A DNA stretch of 64,000 nucleotides, from the NCBI GenBank assembly GCA_024404675.1, contig JAKSPO010000001.1, positions 496,001 through 560,000 on the forward strand. The letters are read 5' to 3'. The position numbers and the translations under genes are program-made. How positions within the stretch are numbered: the first letter of the stretch is position 1; every line of letters begins with the position of its first letter. The stretch comes from Lachnospiraceae bacterium. Lineage in GTDB: Bacteria; Bacillota; Clostridia; Lachnospirales; Lachnospiraceae. Under the pieces are notes generated by a model. It made no database searches. It saw nothing but the letters and a program-made list of their open reading frames with translations, and had not been told where the DNA came from. This document shows positions 27,348 through 37,023 of the stretch, in pieces.

Positions 27348-29129
27348 TTACTGCATCAGTTTCTTCTTCAGATTGCCAAGGTCATTTCTCACCTTTGCGA
27401 TTCGAATAAGCTCCTTCGAATTTTTCTCATCCGTAGCAATCTTCTGCTGCCGTTCAAGGCTTTCCCCAAGCACACGGCACAAGCTGTCGGCAAATTCCTG
27501 CTTCGACTGCGCATCGCTTGCATTCTCTATCACCAGTCCCGTATTGCAGATTTCCGCAACAAGACTCTGGTCCTCCTTCGCCTCAAAACGGCTGATAATT
27601 CCGGACGGGTCAACCCTTCCGCTTCGCTCATACTGCGAAAAGAATAATCGCGCAACCTCCCGGTACGTTCCCTCCTCGAAATCCTCAGGCGTTAAGTACT
27701 TCTTAAGGGTTTCAAAAAGTGCCGGCTCTTCGCAACAGCGCGTAAGAAGAATCCGCTCCGCCTTTCTTGCGCCGGTATCCTCCTTCTGCCTTGTACGAGC
27801 CTCCTCCGTTCCTGTCTGCATCGTCTTCTTCTCGTATGCCGCAAAATCCGCCTTGGCACCGAGTCGGTTAACAAGTGCCTGAAAATCCTTGAAATCAAAG
27901 CCATAATCGTCGCAGAAGGCCTTACTGTAATTGGTCCGCTCGATGGCATCCTCAAATCGAAGGATACGCTCCGCAACGCGCTTCTGAAACTCTGTCTTCT
28001 CCTTCGGATCCGAAAGATTCGCGCCATTTTCAAACACCTTTACCTCAAAGCGGAAGCTTGTCGATGCCTGCGCGATCCGCTCCTCGTAGGCCTCTCTGCC
28101 GAGCGCCTTTATAAACTCATCCGGATCCTTATACGGCGACATATTCACGACTCTCGTTCGGATACCGACCTCCGCAAGAATCGGGATGGCACGATTGGCA
28201 GCATTCTGCCCCGCACCGTCGCTGTCGTAGGTAATCACCACATCCTTCGTGTATCTCGAAAGAAGCTTTGCCTGCATGCCGGTCAGTGACGTACCAAGCG
28301 AAGCAACGGCATTGTCAAAGCCTGCCTGATGTAGCGCAATCGTATCCATATACCCTTCACACAAAAGCATATACGGCTGCTTCGTCCTTCTCGCCACATG
28401 AAGCCCGTACAGATTTCTCGATTTATCAAAAATCAGCGTCTCGGGCGAGTTCAGATATTTCGGAAGTCCGTCTCCGAGCACACGACCACCGAAGGCAATG
28501 ACCTTGCCGTTCGCGTCGAAAATCGGGAACATAACACGGTTGAAGAATTTGTCATTTACGCCGCGCCTTTCGTCAAATGTGAACAGCCCGGACTTTGCCA
28601 GGAAATCGTCCCGATAGCCCTCCTCCTTCAGATACCGGTACAAGGAGCCGTCACTGTAGCCGATACCGAAGTTTCTAAGCGTATCCGCGCTGAGTCCTCG
28701 GCCGACGATATATTCTCTTGCAAATCGCCCCTCGTCCGCATAGAGCTTCCGGTAATAGTGCGTCGCCGCCTTCTTATAAAGCTCTAAAAGTCTGACGCGC
28801 GTATCCGCCTGCCGCCTCGCCTCTTCGCTCATCTCCGTCTTCGGAAGTGTCATTCCGACACGATCCGCAAGACTCTGAAGCGCCTCCGGGAAGGAGAAAT
28901 TCTCATATTCCATCACAAAGGTGATGACGTTGCCGCCTTTGCCGCAGCCAAAGCATTTGTATGTCTGTCTGCTCGGACTGACGGAGAAGGACGGTGTCTT
29001 CTCACTGTGAAACGGGCAAAGCCCCTGGTAGTTGCTTCCCGCACGCTTCAAGGTCACGTACGAGCCGATCACGCTAACGATGTCGTTCCGGCTCCGCACC
29101 TCGTCAATTAAACTTTCTTCGTAATACAT
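27348..29129 (-). CDS. dnaG: DNA primase (DnaG)
   Basis: This 593-residue primase makes RNA primers at the replication fork. The N-terminal zinc ribbon shows CPFH...CFGCG (about residues 38-62), followed by the catalytic core with [19 protein letters not shown]. The TOPRIM segments are [16 protein letters not shown] and [16 protein letters not shown]. The C-terminal helicase-interaction region is shorter and divergent, as usual. It starts at the TAATG overlap with the end of dgt, so translation is probably coupled. Confidence 0.97.
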   Translation of the reverse strand: MYYEESLIDEVRSRNDIVSVIGSYVTLKRAGSNYQGLCPFHSEKTPSFSVSPSRQTYKCFGCGKGGNVITFVMEYENFSFPEALQSLADRVGMTLPKTEMSEEARRQADTRVRLLELYKKAATHYYRKLYADEGRFAREYIVGRGLSADTLRNFGIGYSDGSLYRYLKEEGYRDDFLAKSGLFTFDERRGVNDKFFNRVMFPIFDANGKVIAFGGRVLGDGLPKYLNSPETLIFDKSRNLYGLHVARRTKQPYMLLCEGYMDTIALHQAGFDNAVASLGTSLTGMQAKLLSRYTKDVVITYDSDGAGQNAANRAIPILAEVGIRTRVVNMSPYKDPDEFIKALGREAYEERIAQASTSFRFEVKVFENGANLSDPKEKTEFQKRVAERILRFEDAIERTNYSKAFCDDYGFDFKDFQALVNRLGAKADFAAYEKKTMQTGTEEARTRQKEDTGARKAERILLTRCCEEPALFETLKKYLTPEDFEEGTYREVARLFFSQYERSGRVDPSGIISRFEAKEDQSLVAEICNTGLVIENASDAQSKQEFADSLCRVLGESLERQQKIATDEKNSKELIRIAKVRNDLGNLKKKLMQ

Positions 29130-30139
29130 TAATATACTCCCCAGGCCTTCGGAATCGAAAGGTCCATAAATCTGGTAACCGCGAATTTGTCTGTCATACC
29201 GGCTACATAATCGGCAACCACACGGTCAAGCGATTCGCCGTTTTGCAGAAGCCTTTGATATTCTGCGGGCAGCTGCGTCGGATGCTCCTTATAGAAAGCA
29301 AAAAGGCTTTCCACCATTGCCTCCGCCTTATATTCCTCCCCCTTCGCGGTCGGGTTCGTGTAAACATGCGTAAACATAAACTCCCGAAGGTCCTTCATCG
29401 CCTGCTGCATCTTTGCGGACATGATGATATCGTCCTTATCATAGCTTTGCATGACAACATCATGCACCATCGTATTAAGCCGCGCCTTCAGCGAATTGCC
29501 AAGGTAGCAAACAAGCTCCTTCGGAATATCCTCGCCCCTTATAATCTGTCCGCGGATTGCATCATCGATATCGTGGTTGTAATAAGCGATCTTATCGGCA
29601 ATGCGGACAATCTTTCCTTCAAGCGTACAGGGATTGCCTTCTGTCTGATGGTTCCGGATGCCGTCAAGCACCTCGACTGTCAGGTTCAGTCCCTCGCCGT
29701 CCTTCTCAAGTAAGCTTACCACACGGACGCTCTGCTCATTATGCTCAAAGCCTCCCTCACACACTCTTGCAAGCGCACGCTCGCCGGCATGCCCGAAGGG
29801 GGTGTGCCCGAGGTCGTGTCCGAGTGCGATTGCCTCCGACAGATCCTCATTTAAGCGAAGTGCCTTCGCAATCGAGCGGGCGATCTGCGAAACCTCCAAG
29901 GTATGTGTCAATCTCGTACGGTAGTGGTCCCCGTTGGGTGTCAGAAATACCTGCGTCTTGTCCTTCAGCCTGCGGAATGCCTTGGAATGGATGATGCGGT
30001 CACGGTCTCTTTGAAAGACCGGTCTGATATCGCATTCCGGCTCCTCGCGAAGCCGCCCCTTTGAGCAATCGGAATAGGTCGCATATTCGGAAAGCATCTC
30101 ATGCTCACGCTTTTCGAGCATTACGCGTATATTCTCCAT
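29129..30139 (-). CDS. dgt: dGTP triphosphohydrolase-like HD protein
   Basis: A 336-residue HD-domain nucleotide hydrolase of the dGTPase family, which releases triphosphate from dNTPs. The start at 30139 (MENIRVMLEK) has GAGGAG five bases upstream and is preferred over a longer frame. The N-terminal signature is RPVFQRDRDRIIHSKAFRRL, and metal ligands are in HTLEVSQIA and ALGHDLGHTPFGHAGE. This short type lies upstream of dnaG in many Firmicutes. Exact substrate preference cannot be read from sequence. Confidence 0.9.
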   Translation of the reverse strand: MENIRVMLEKREHEMLSEYATYSDCSKGRLREEPECDIRPVFQRDRDRIIHSKAFRRLKDKTQVFLTPNGDHYRTRLTHTLEVSQIARSIAKALRLNEDLSEAIALGHDLGHTPFGHAGERALARVCEGGFEHNEQSVRVVSLLEKDGEGLNLTVEVLDGIRNHQTEGNPCTLEGKIVRIADKIAYYNHDIDDAIRGQIIRGEDIPKELVCYLGNSLKARLNTMVHDVVMQSYDKDDIIMSAKMQQAMKDLREFMFTHVYTNPTAKGEEYKAEAMVESLFAFYKEHPTQLPAEYQRLLQNGESLDRVVADYVAGMTDKFAVTRFMDLSIPKAWGVY

Positions 30140-30193
30140 AATCGTCTCCTCTCTTCTGCAGGTACACAAAAGCCTTACAATATAGTATTCCGC

Positions 30194-30217
30194 AAAAAAA
30201 GGATATTTCCTTTTTTT
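30194..30217. other. A/T-flanked palindrome between dgt and ftsW
   Basis: AAAAAAAGGA and TCCTTTTTTT are perfect 10-bp arms around TATT. It lies centrally in the 141-bp divergent gap and could be an operator or a weak two-way terminator. I cannot choose between these. Confidence 0.45.
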
Positions 30218-30233
30218 CGGTGGGGTAAATTCT

Positions 30234-30262
30234 TTGTTTTTTCACATTTTTTGTGGTATAAT
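30234..30262 (+). promoter_or_regulatory. FHA-ftsW/PBP promoter
   Basis: An extended -10 TGGTATAAT (TATAAT at 30257-30262) is present with a weak -35 TTGTTT (30234-30239) at 17-bp spacing. It is close to the AGGGAG ribosome site (30271-30276). Confidence 0.65.
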
Positions 30263-30280
30263 GCTCTCACAGGGAGAAAA

Positions 30281-32059
30281 ATGATGAACGAATTTTGTAA
30301 CTGGATAAAACAGACTGTAGATGCAAACCCCGGATTTACGGAAGCGTATACCGGGGTTGTTCGCATTGTCTTTCCGATTATTGCTGTTCTCATTCTTGGT
30401 GCCGCGCTTCTGTCCCTTTTTAACATTCCGAAGCGCCCGGAGGTCTTCGCCCGCATTCGGATGGCCGACGGCCGTAGCATTCGCTTAAAGCACTGGGAGA
30501 ACATCATCGGTCGCTCACACTCCGCAGACGTAGTTGTCGCGGATCCGACCGTTAACAGGCTGCATGCCGTTTTATCAAGGGATAAAAACGACCGCTGGAC
30601 ACTTTACGACCTTGACACAAAATACGGCTCCGTTGTGGACGGTGCAGAGGTGGAGGAAGCCGCGCCGCTTCGCTACGGAAGCGAGGTAGAGCTTGGCAAT
30701 ACCACATTTTCCTTCCTGCCGATCAGCGAGGAGGAGCGCCAGGATACCTACAACTCCCGTAAGCTGATCCGGCCGATTCCGCCGTGGACACTTGTGATTC
30801 TCCTGACGATTCTGCAGGTGCTTTTATGCTTCCAGCTTGTGATTGCCAAGCAGGTGCCTGCTGCCCCTTATATCATTCCGACCTTCTTTCTTTTCACGGT
30901 CGTTATGTGGGTATATTTTCTTGCGATGCATTTTACCGGAATCATCGGCTTTGAGCTTGAGATTATTGCCTTCTTTTTAACGACAATATCGCTTTCGGTT
31001 ACGACCTCCTGCAATTATACGCTTCTTTTTAAGCAGCTTGCGGCGGTTGTGTTCGGTATTGTCATCTTCCTTGTGCTCGGCATCATCTTAAAGGATCTGA
31101 CGCTTGTGAAGAAACTGCGCTGGTTTGCGGCTGCCTGCGGGCTTGGTCTCATGGCAATTACCCTCATTCTCGGCAGCGCCAAATACGGCGCAACCAACTG
31201 GATTCACATCGGCTCCTTCAGCTTTCAGCCCTCGGAGATAGCAAAGCTTTGCTATGTATTTGCCGGCTCTGCGACACTTGACAGATTGTTCCGTAAGAGA
31301 AATCTCGGTCTTTTCATGGTACTGACGGCGGCGATTATGCTTTCGCTTGCTCTGATGAGCGATTTCGGAACCGCTTCTATCTTCTTCATTACCTTCCTGG
31401 TCATCAGCTTCCTGCGTTCCGGCGATTTCGCAACCATCATGCTTTTGTGCGGCGGCGCAGCGACGGGAGGGGTGCTGATGCTGATTGCAAAGCCTTATAT
31501 CTGGCAGCGCTTCTCTACCTGGCGCCATGCCTGGGAATTTCCTTCTGCCGGCGGTTATCAGCAGGTTCGTACGATGACGGCCATTGCCTCCGGCGGTATG
31601 CTCGGCGTAGGCCCCGGCAACGGCTTTTTAAAGCGTGTGGCGGCCTCCGACACCGATCTGGTATTCGGTCTTGTCTGCGAGGAATGGGGCCTGATTACGG
31701 GCTGCCTGACGGTCGGCTGTATCATCGTGCTCGCCGCATTTGCCATTAAATCCTGCGGAATGAGCCGTTCAAGCTATTATACCATTGCGGCCTGCTCCGC
31801 CACCTCTATGATCGTATTCCAGACGGCACTTAACATATTCGGCTCCGTTGATATTCTGCCACTTACCGGCGTTACCTTCCCCTTTGTCAGTAACGGCGGT
31901 TCCTCCATGATGTTCGCTTGGGGTCTTCTTGCCTATCTGAAGGCAACCGATACAAGACCTCGCGCAAGCTTTGCAACCGCACTCTATTACCGTCTGCACA
32001 AATCGACAGAGGAAACCATTCCCGAGGAAGAGGAGGACGATATCGATGAAGAAGATTGA
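30281..32059 (+). CDS. FtsW/RodA-family glycosyltransferase with FHA domain
   Basis: About 592 residues of a SEDS (FtsW/RodA/SpoVE) protein, a membrane glycosyltransferase that polymerises peptidoglycan with a partner PBP. One membrane segment (about 22-43) is followed by an FHA domain (about 58-150; IIGRSHSADVVV, RLHAVLS, YDLDTKYGSVVDG), then about nine membrane segments. SEDS signatures include GATNWIHIGSFSFQPSEIAKL and LPLTGVTFPFVSNGGSSMMF. FHA domains bind phosphothreonine, so control by a Ser/Thr kinase is likely. I choose the ATG at 30281; 30284 is an alternative. It overlaps the PBP gene by 14 bp. Confidence 0.92.
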   Translation: MMNEFCNWIKQTVDANPGFTEAYTGVVRIVFPIIAVLILGAALLSLFNIPKRPEVFARIRMADGRSIRLKHWENIIGRSHSADVVVADPTVNRLHAVLSRDKNDRWTLYDLDTKYGSVVDGAEVEEAAPLRYGSEVELGNTTFSFLPISEEERQDTYNSRKLIRPIPPWTLVILLTILQVLLCFQLVIAKQVPAAPYIIPTFFLFTVVMWVYFLAMHFTGIIGFELEIIAFFLTTISLSVTTSCNYTLLFKQLAAVVFGIVIFLVLGIILKDLTLVKKLRWFAAACGLGLMAITLILGSAKYGATNWIHIGSFSFQPSEIAKLCYVFAGSATLDRLFRKRNLGLFMVLTAAIMLSLALMSDFGTASIFFITFLVISFLRSGDFATIMLLCGGAATGGVLMLIAKPYIWQRFSTWRHAWEFPSAGGYQQVRTMTAIASGGMLGVGPGNGFLKRVAASDTDLVFGLVCEEWGLITGCLTVGCIIVLAAFAIKSCGMSRSSYYTIAACSATSMIVFQTALNIFGSVDILPLTGVTFPFVSNGGSSMMFAWGLLAYLKATDTRPRASFATALYYRLHKSTEETIPEEEEDDIDEED

Positions 32060-33410
32060 GCAGCGTGTACGCCTCTGTACCTTTATTCTCCTCGCATTTG
32101 TCGGCGGTATTATATTCTTTTTAACCAGATATGCAAAGGAAGCCGATAACTGGTATATTCAGTCCTTCAACAAGCATCTGTATTCCGCAAGCGGTGAGCT
32201 TCTGCAAGGAACGATGACCGACCGTAACGGACTCCTTCTTTCTACGGTACGGGACAATATCCGTGTCTACTCCTATCGCCCCGAGATTCGTATTGCTACC
32301 CTGCATACAATCGGCGATGCTAAGAATAAGATCAGTACCGGTGCGCTTAATAATCTTAGAAGCCACCTGGTTACCTACAGTAAGAAGGAAGGCGCCGCTA
32401 CCGATACCCCCGGCAATACCGTCATCCTTTCCTTAGATGCGGAGGCCTGTGTTACCGCCCATAAGGCGCTCGGAGATGCTGTCGGCTGTGTCGGCGTTTA
32501 TAACTACCGTACCGGCGAGATTCTTGTCTTGGTTTCGACGCCTTCCTATGACCCGGAGAATATTCCCGAGGACCTTGAAAGTAACGAAGCGTACCAGGGT
32601 GTGTATGTGAACCGTTTCTTCCATTCCACCTTCACTCCGGGCTCCGTATTTAAAACGATTACCCTGCAGGCAGCGATTGAGCAGCTCCCTGGCGCAGCCG
32701 AACGCACATATCTTTGCGAGGAATCCGTGAAGATTGGCGACAATTATGTGACCTGCACCAAGGCACACGGGGAGCAGACGCTTAAGGAAGCCTTTGCCAA
32801 CTCCTGTAACTGTGCCTTCGCAACACTCGCATCCGAGCTTGGCGGCGATGTTCTCTCCGCCTATACAAGAAAGGCCGGGCTGATGAATCCCTATCGAATC
32901 CACGGTTTCTTCAATGCAAGAGGCTCTTTTGAGCTTGCCTCCGCCTCAACCTATCAGCTTGGCTGGGCCGGTGTCGGGCTTTACCACGATCTTGTCAATC
33001 CGTGCTCTCTGATGATTTATTTCGGTGCTTTGGCGAACGAAGGTCGGGCCGCGATTCCTAGCTACCTGAAGGAAGTTCGCAATCCGGACGGTCAGGTCAT
33101 CTACTCCCCCGAGGTTCTTTTAAGCGAGGAGCTTGTTGACGGCGGAACCGCACGCGTTCTCAAGAATTATCTTAAGAATAATGTGCAAAGCATCTATGGT
33201 GCGGAGCGCTTCCCTGCGCTTTCCATCGGCGCAAAATCAGGAACCATAGAACAAAAAACCGGCCTCTCCAATTGCTGGTTCGCCGGTTTTATCGATTCGG
33301 ATGAATATCCTTATGCATTTGTCGTATTTATGGAGCAGGCAGGCTCAGGCAGTCGTGTCGCCGGAACAGTTGCCGCCGATGTTCTTAAGGCGCTCATTCC
33401 GCTCCCGTAG
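32046..33410 (+). CDS. Penicillin-binding protein, class B type (FtsI/PbpA-like)
   Basis: This 454-residue transpeptidase cross-links peptidoglycan and is expected to pair with the SEDS protein encoded just before it. A single N-terminal membrane segment (about 8-28) is followed by a short N-domain and the transpeptidase domain. Active-site motifs are SxxK in FTPGSVFKTI, SCN in FANSCNCAFATLA, and KSG in IGAKSGTIEQK. The start at 32046 lies inside the end of the FtsW gene. Its 3' end overlaps queH on the other strand by 66 bp. Confidence 0.92.
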   Translation: MKKIEQRVRLCTFILLAFVGGIIFFLTRYAKEADNWYIQSFNKHLYSASGELLQGTMTDRNGLLLSTVRDNIRVYSYRPEIRIATLHTIGDAKNKISTGALNNLRSHLVTYSKKEGAATDTPGNTVILSLDAEACVTAHKALGDAVGCVGVYNYRTGEILVLVSTPSYDPENIPEDLESNEAYQGVYVNRFFHSTFTPGSVFKTITLQAAIEQLPGAAERTYLCEESVKIGDNYVTCTKAHGEQTLKEAFANSCNCAFATLASELGGDVLSAYTRKAGLMNPYRIHGFFNARGSFELASASTYQLGWAGVGLYHDLVNPCSLMIYFGALANEGRAAIPSYLKEVRNPDGQVIYSPEVLLSEELVDGGTARVLKNYLKNNVQSIYGAERFPALSIGAKSGTIEQKTGLSNCWFAGFIDSDEYPYAFVVFMEQAGSGSRVAGTVAADVLKALIPLP

Positions 33411-34004
33411 GCTGTACACACAACCACAATAATCCTGGCGGTATAACCCGTATTCCTTCGAAAGCTCGATGGAACGCAGGTAGCCGCCTTTTTTCTTGAA
33501 ATCAGAAGTGAGATACGGTACCGGACCGGCAACCTCCTCGCCGATTGTATTCAGCAAAAAAGCGTTCTTCAAGGGGCTGATGCTAAGTGTCGTCGTAAAA
33601 TAGTCAAAGCCCTTCTCCGCCGCAATGCCAGCTGTATAGGAAAGCCGCATTCGGAAGCATACCGCACAGCGCTTACCGCCCTCAGGCTCGTTCTCAAGCC
33701 CGCGAACCGCATCGAAGAACCGTTCCGGCTCATAAGGAGCGATCCAAACGGTAATCGGATGCTTTACGGGCATCTCCTCGATCAGCCTCTTCTGCTCCCT
33801 CGCGCGCTTCATAAATTCCTCCTCCGAGGTGATATTCGGGTTATAATACAATACCGTGATCCGAAAATACTCCGAAAGGTAGGAAAGCACATAGCTACTG
33901 CAGGGTGCACAGCAGCTGTGTATAAGCAAAGAGGGCACGCGGCCCTCTTTGGTAATCGTTTCTATCGTTTTGTCTAACTCTTTTTGATAATTTCTTATCT
34001 GCAT
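33345..34004 (-). CDS. queH: Epoxyqueuosine reductase QueH
   Basis: This 219-residue iron-sulfur enzyme performs the last step of queuosine synthesis in tRNA, replacing QueG. Cysteine motifs are HSCCAPCSSYVL (about residues 29-40), CAVCFRMRL (about 106-114) and YRQDYCGCVYS near the C-terminus, all typical of the DUF208/QueH family. The last 18 residues or so are encoded in the 66-bp convergent overlap with the PBP gene. It overlaps the end of hisC by 10 bp. Confidence 0.93.
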   Translation of the reverse strand: MQIRNYQKELDKTIETITKEGRVPSLLIHSCCAPCSSYVLSYLSEYFRITVLYYNPNITSEEEFMKRAREQKRLIEEMPVKHPITVWIAPYEPERFFDAVRGLENEPEGGKRCAVCFRMRLSYTAGIAAEKGFDYFTTTLSISPLKNAFLLNTIGEEVAGPVPYLTSDFKKKGGYLRSIELSKEYGLYRQDYCGCVYSLRERNERLKNIGGNCSGDTTA

Positions 34005-35056
34005 TGGTCAATGATCTCCCGAAGGGCACTGTACAAAGCCTCCATCTCCTCATCGGTTCCGACGGTGATGCGGAGGTAATTGTCGATGCGCGGCTTTGCA
34101 AAATACCGTACATAAATACTGCGCTTCTTAAGCTCCTCCTGCAAGGTCTTCGCAGGAACGCTTTCATGCGTTGCGAATATGAAATTCGTCTTTGAATCGG
34201 GGAAGGAAAATCCAAGCTCCGCAAGTCTTTCCTTCGCACGCTCTCTCGTTGCAACCACCTTTGCACAGGTCTTCTCAAAATACCCTCTGTCGCGCACGGA
34301 AGCCACGCCTGCGGCGATTGCCGTCGTATTCAGGGTATAGGAGTTATACGAGTATTTTACGTCGGAAATAGCCTTAATCAGCGCCTCCTGACCGATTGCG
34401 AAGCCGATACGCATACCTGCAAGGGAGCGGGACTTCGAAAAGGTCTGGGTCACAAGAAGATTCGGGTATTTTTCTACAAGCGGCAATGCACTCGTTCCGC
34501 CGAAATCCACATACGCCTCATCAACTACAACAACGCACTCGGGGTGACGCTTCACAAGCTCTTCTACCGAAGAAACGGAAAGCTCTAACGAGGTCGGCGC
34601 ATTCGGATTGGCGATGATGATACCGCCCTTCTCTCCGTCGTAATCGTCGATGCATACAGAGAAATCCTCGCGCACGGGAATCGTTTCGTAGGGGATGCGG
34701 AACAGCTCTGCCCACACATTATAAAAGGAATAGGTGATGTCCGGAAAAGCAATCGGCTTCTGTCCCGCAAAGCAGGTAAGAAATGCCATACCGATGACAT
34801 CATCAGAGCCGACACCGACGAAAACCTGTGAGGGCTTCACGCCGTATTCTGCCGCAAGCTCCTTAACAAGTGCCCCGATCGTCGGGTCCGGGTATTTACG
34901 AAGAACATCCGCGTCGGAGGCTCTCAAAACCTCCTCTACAGCCGGAGCCGGCGGGTAGGGATTCTCATTCGTATTCAGCTTTATCACTTTACCGGCGGGC
35001 TGCTCTCCGGGAACATACGGTACAACCCGTCTGATATTATCAAGATACGTATTCAT
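33995..35056 (-). CDS. hisC: Histidinol-phosphate aminotransferase-like enzyme (HisC)
   Basis: This roughly 353-residue PLP aminotransferase of fold type I is expected to act on imidazole acetol phosphate in histidine synthesis. Signatures are KLNTNENPYPP near the N-terminus, PNAPTSLELS, VVVDEAYVDF and the PLP lysine in TFSKSRSLAGMRIGF. The start is uncertain: the ATG at 35056 gives MNTYLDNIRRVVPY, typical of HisC, but its ribosome site is weak; a TTG lies at 35086. No other his genes are nearby, so a related aminotransferase role is possible. Confidence 0.85.
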   Translation of the reverse strand: MNTYLDNIRRVVPYVPGEQPAGKVIKLNTNENPYPPAPAVEEVLRASDADVLRKYPDPTIGALVKELAAEYGVKPSQVFVGVGSDDVIGMAFLTCFAGQKPIAFPDITYSFYNVWAELFRIPYETIPVREDFSVCIDDYDGEKGGIIIANPNAPTSLELSVSSVEELVKRHPECVVVVDEAYVDFGGTSALPLVEKYPNLLVTQTFSKSRSLAGMRIGFAIGQEALIKAISDVKYSYNSYTLNTTAIAAGVASVRDRGYFEKTCAKVVATRERAKERLAELGFSFPDSKTNFIFATHESVPAKTLQEELKKRSIYVRYFAKPRIDNYLRITVGTDEEMEALYSALREIIDQCR

Positions 35057-35097
35057 AGCATTCTGCAAAATATGCAATCCTTTCAAGGGCTGTGGTA

Positions 35098-36288
35098 TTA
35101 TTTCAGACCGAATTCCTTTGCCAGACTCTCAAATGCGGGCAGGGAACGAACGATCATATCATAATCCACGCAGTAAGCAATTCTTATATAACCGGGGCCG
35201 CCGAAGCCGCTGCCGGCAACAACCAGAAGATGGTACTTCTTAGCCTCCTGAACAAAAACCTTATCATCTCCGCCCGGAGCCTTTACAAAAAGGTAGAAGG
35301 CACCCTGCGGCTTGATGCAGGTATATCCGTACTCGGTAAGCTTTGTGTAAAGAAGCTCACGGTTTCTGTTGTAAATCTCCACATCAACGCTTGCATCGAG
35401 ACAGTTCATAATCGTACGCTGAATCAGTGACGGTGCATTGACAAAGCCGAGCACACGGTTTGCAACCGCAGCACCGGGGATAATCTCCTCTGCGTCGTCA
35501 AGCTCATCGGGCATAACCAGATAACCGATACGCTCACCCGGAAGGCTCAGAGACTTACTGTAGGAATATCCAACGATTGTATTCTTATAATACTTCGTGA
35601 GATACGGAACGCTCACTCCGTCATACACAAGCTCACGATACGGCTCATCCGCAATCAGATAGATTGATGTACCGTACTCCTTCTCCTTAGCGGAAAGAAC
35701 CGCTGCAATGCTCTGAATCGTCTCCTCGGAGTATACAACGCCGGTCGGATTGTTCGGGTTATTGATGATCAAAGCCTTCGTCTTCGGCGTAATTGCCTCT
35801 AAAAGCTTCTCGGCAACAGGTGTAAAGGTCTCCGGATCGGTCGGAACGGTGACAAGCTTACCGTTAAAATTGTTGACATAGTTACGATACTCACCGAAGA
35901 ACGGGGCAAATGTGAGAATCTCGTCTCCGGGATTCACAAGCACCTTTAAAATAACATTCAGTCCGCCTGCCGCACCAACGGTCATCAGAATATTTCTTGC
36001 CTGAAATGCAGTACCGAAATTCTTATTTAAATGCGCAGCAACAGCCGCACGTACATCCTCATAACCGGCATTGTTCATATATCCGTGGACAGCGTTCGGC
36101 TCCTCGCTTGTAAGTACGGAAAGCATTGCTTCCTTAACCTCCTTCGGGGGCTCAACGCTCGGATTGCCAAGGCTGTAATCGTATACATTTTCCTTGCCAA
36201 ACTCCTTGATCATTTTGGTGCCTTCCTCGAACATGGCACGAATTGCGGAACCGTTACGGTTCAGATTCAGAACAGACTCGCTGATCAT
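35098..36288 (-). CDS. Pyridoxal-phosphate aminotransferase, class I
   Basis: A 396-residue aspartate-aminotransferase-like PLP enzyme. It shows NNPNNPTGVVYS, LIADEPYRELVYDG and the PLP lysine in GYSYSKSLSLPGERIGYLV, and it ends GFGGPGYIRIAYCVD. I start it at 36288, one base after the stop codon of the upstream kinase gene, where GGTGAGGA lies about nine bases upstream. Substrate is not clear; alanine, aspartate or aromatic amino acids are all possible. Cotranscription with hisC and the cps-like genes is implied by spacing. Confidence 0.88.
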   Translation of the reverse strand: MISESVLNLNRNGSAIRAMFEEGTKMIKEFGKENVYDYSLGNPSVEPPKEVKEAMLSVLTSEEPNAVHGYMNNAGYEDVRAAVAAHLNKNFGTAFQARNILMTVGAAGGLNVILKVLVNPGDEILTFAPFFGEYRNYVNNFNGKLVTVPTDPETFTPVAEKLLEAITPKTKALIINNPNNPTGVVYSEETIQSIAAVLSAKEKEYGTSIYLIADEPYRELVYDGVSVPYLTKYYKNTIVGYSYSKSLSLPGERIGYLVMPDELDDAEEIIPGAAVANRVLGFVNAPSLIQRTIMNCLDASVDVEIYNRNRELLYTKLTEYGYTCIKPQGAFYLFVKAPGGDDKVFVQEAKKYHLLVVAGSGFGGPGYIRIAYCVDYDMIVRSLPAFESLAKEFGLK

Positions 36289-36289
36289 A

Positions 36290-37021
36290 CTATTTGTCCT
36301 CACCCTTCTTTAAATTCTCCTGTCCGTAGCCGTAGGCATCGTATTTCTTGCCGTAATACTTGCCGTAATAGCTCTTCTGCAGGTAATACTTCTTGTAATC
36401 CATCTTGTTGAGCGCTACACCGAGCACCTTGCAGCCGCTTCGGGATACCTGCTCAATCATCTTCTGCGCCAGATGGTACTTGACATTACCCTGGCTGATC
36501 ACATATACAACACCGTCACTGTACTGTGCCAGTGCGGACGCATCGCTCACGTTCGACATCGGCGGCGTGTCAAGAATGATATAATCGTAATGCTCCTTGA
36601 GCGCATTGATCATCGCGCCAAAGCGCTTCGTGTTGAAAAGCTCGATCGGGTTCGGCGGATATGCACCGCAGAAAAGCACATAGAAATTCTTCAGATCCGT
36701 TTCGCAGATGCAGTTCTCAAGCGGCTGCATACCGGTCAGAAAATGTGCCAGCCCGAAAATTCTCGATTCGGACGCGAACTTAGAAAGCGTTACCGACTTT
36801 CTCAGATCACAGTCCACATAAATCGTCTTCTTGCCTAGCTCGGCAAAGGAGCGGGCAAGCTCAAGAGAAGTCGTTGATTTGCCTTCTCCGGGGAAGGTGC
36901 TTGTCAACATGACAACCTGCACGTCGGAACCGCAGAACTGGATATTCATTCTGAGCTTCTTCATTGCCTCGGTTCTCATGAAATTATCGGATTTTTTTGC
37001 GATATACTCTACAGACTGCAT
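36290..37021 (-). CDS. CpsD-type bacterial tyrosine kinase
   Basis: A 243-residue BY-kinase that regulates surface polysaccharide polymerisation through autophosphorylation of a tyrosine tail. Walker A is STFPGEGKSTTS, Walker A' IYVDCDLRKS and Walker B IILDTPP. The C-terminus is tyrosine-rich (KKYYLQKSYYGKYYGKKYDA), the usual autophosphorylation cluster. It follows the CpsC-like activator by 2 bp. No glycosyltransferase or flippase genes are nearby. Confidence 0.92.
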   Translation of the reverse strand: MQSVEYIAKKSDNFMRTEAMKKLRMNIQFCGSDVQVVMLTSTFPGEGKSTTSLELARSFAELGKKTIYVDCDLRKSVTLSKFASESRIFGLAHFLTGMQPLENCICETDLKNFYVLFCGAYPPNPIELFNTKRFGAMINALKEHYDYIILDTPPMSNVSDASALAQYSDGVVYVISQGNVKYHLAQKMIEQVSRSGCKVLGVALNKMDYKKYYLQKSYYGKYYGKKYDAYGYGQENLKKGEDK

Positions 37022-37023
37022 GC

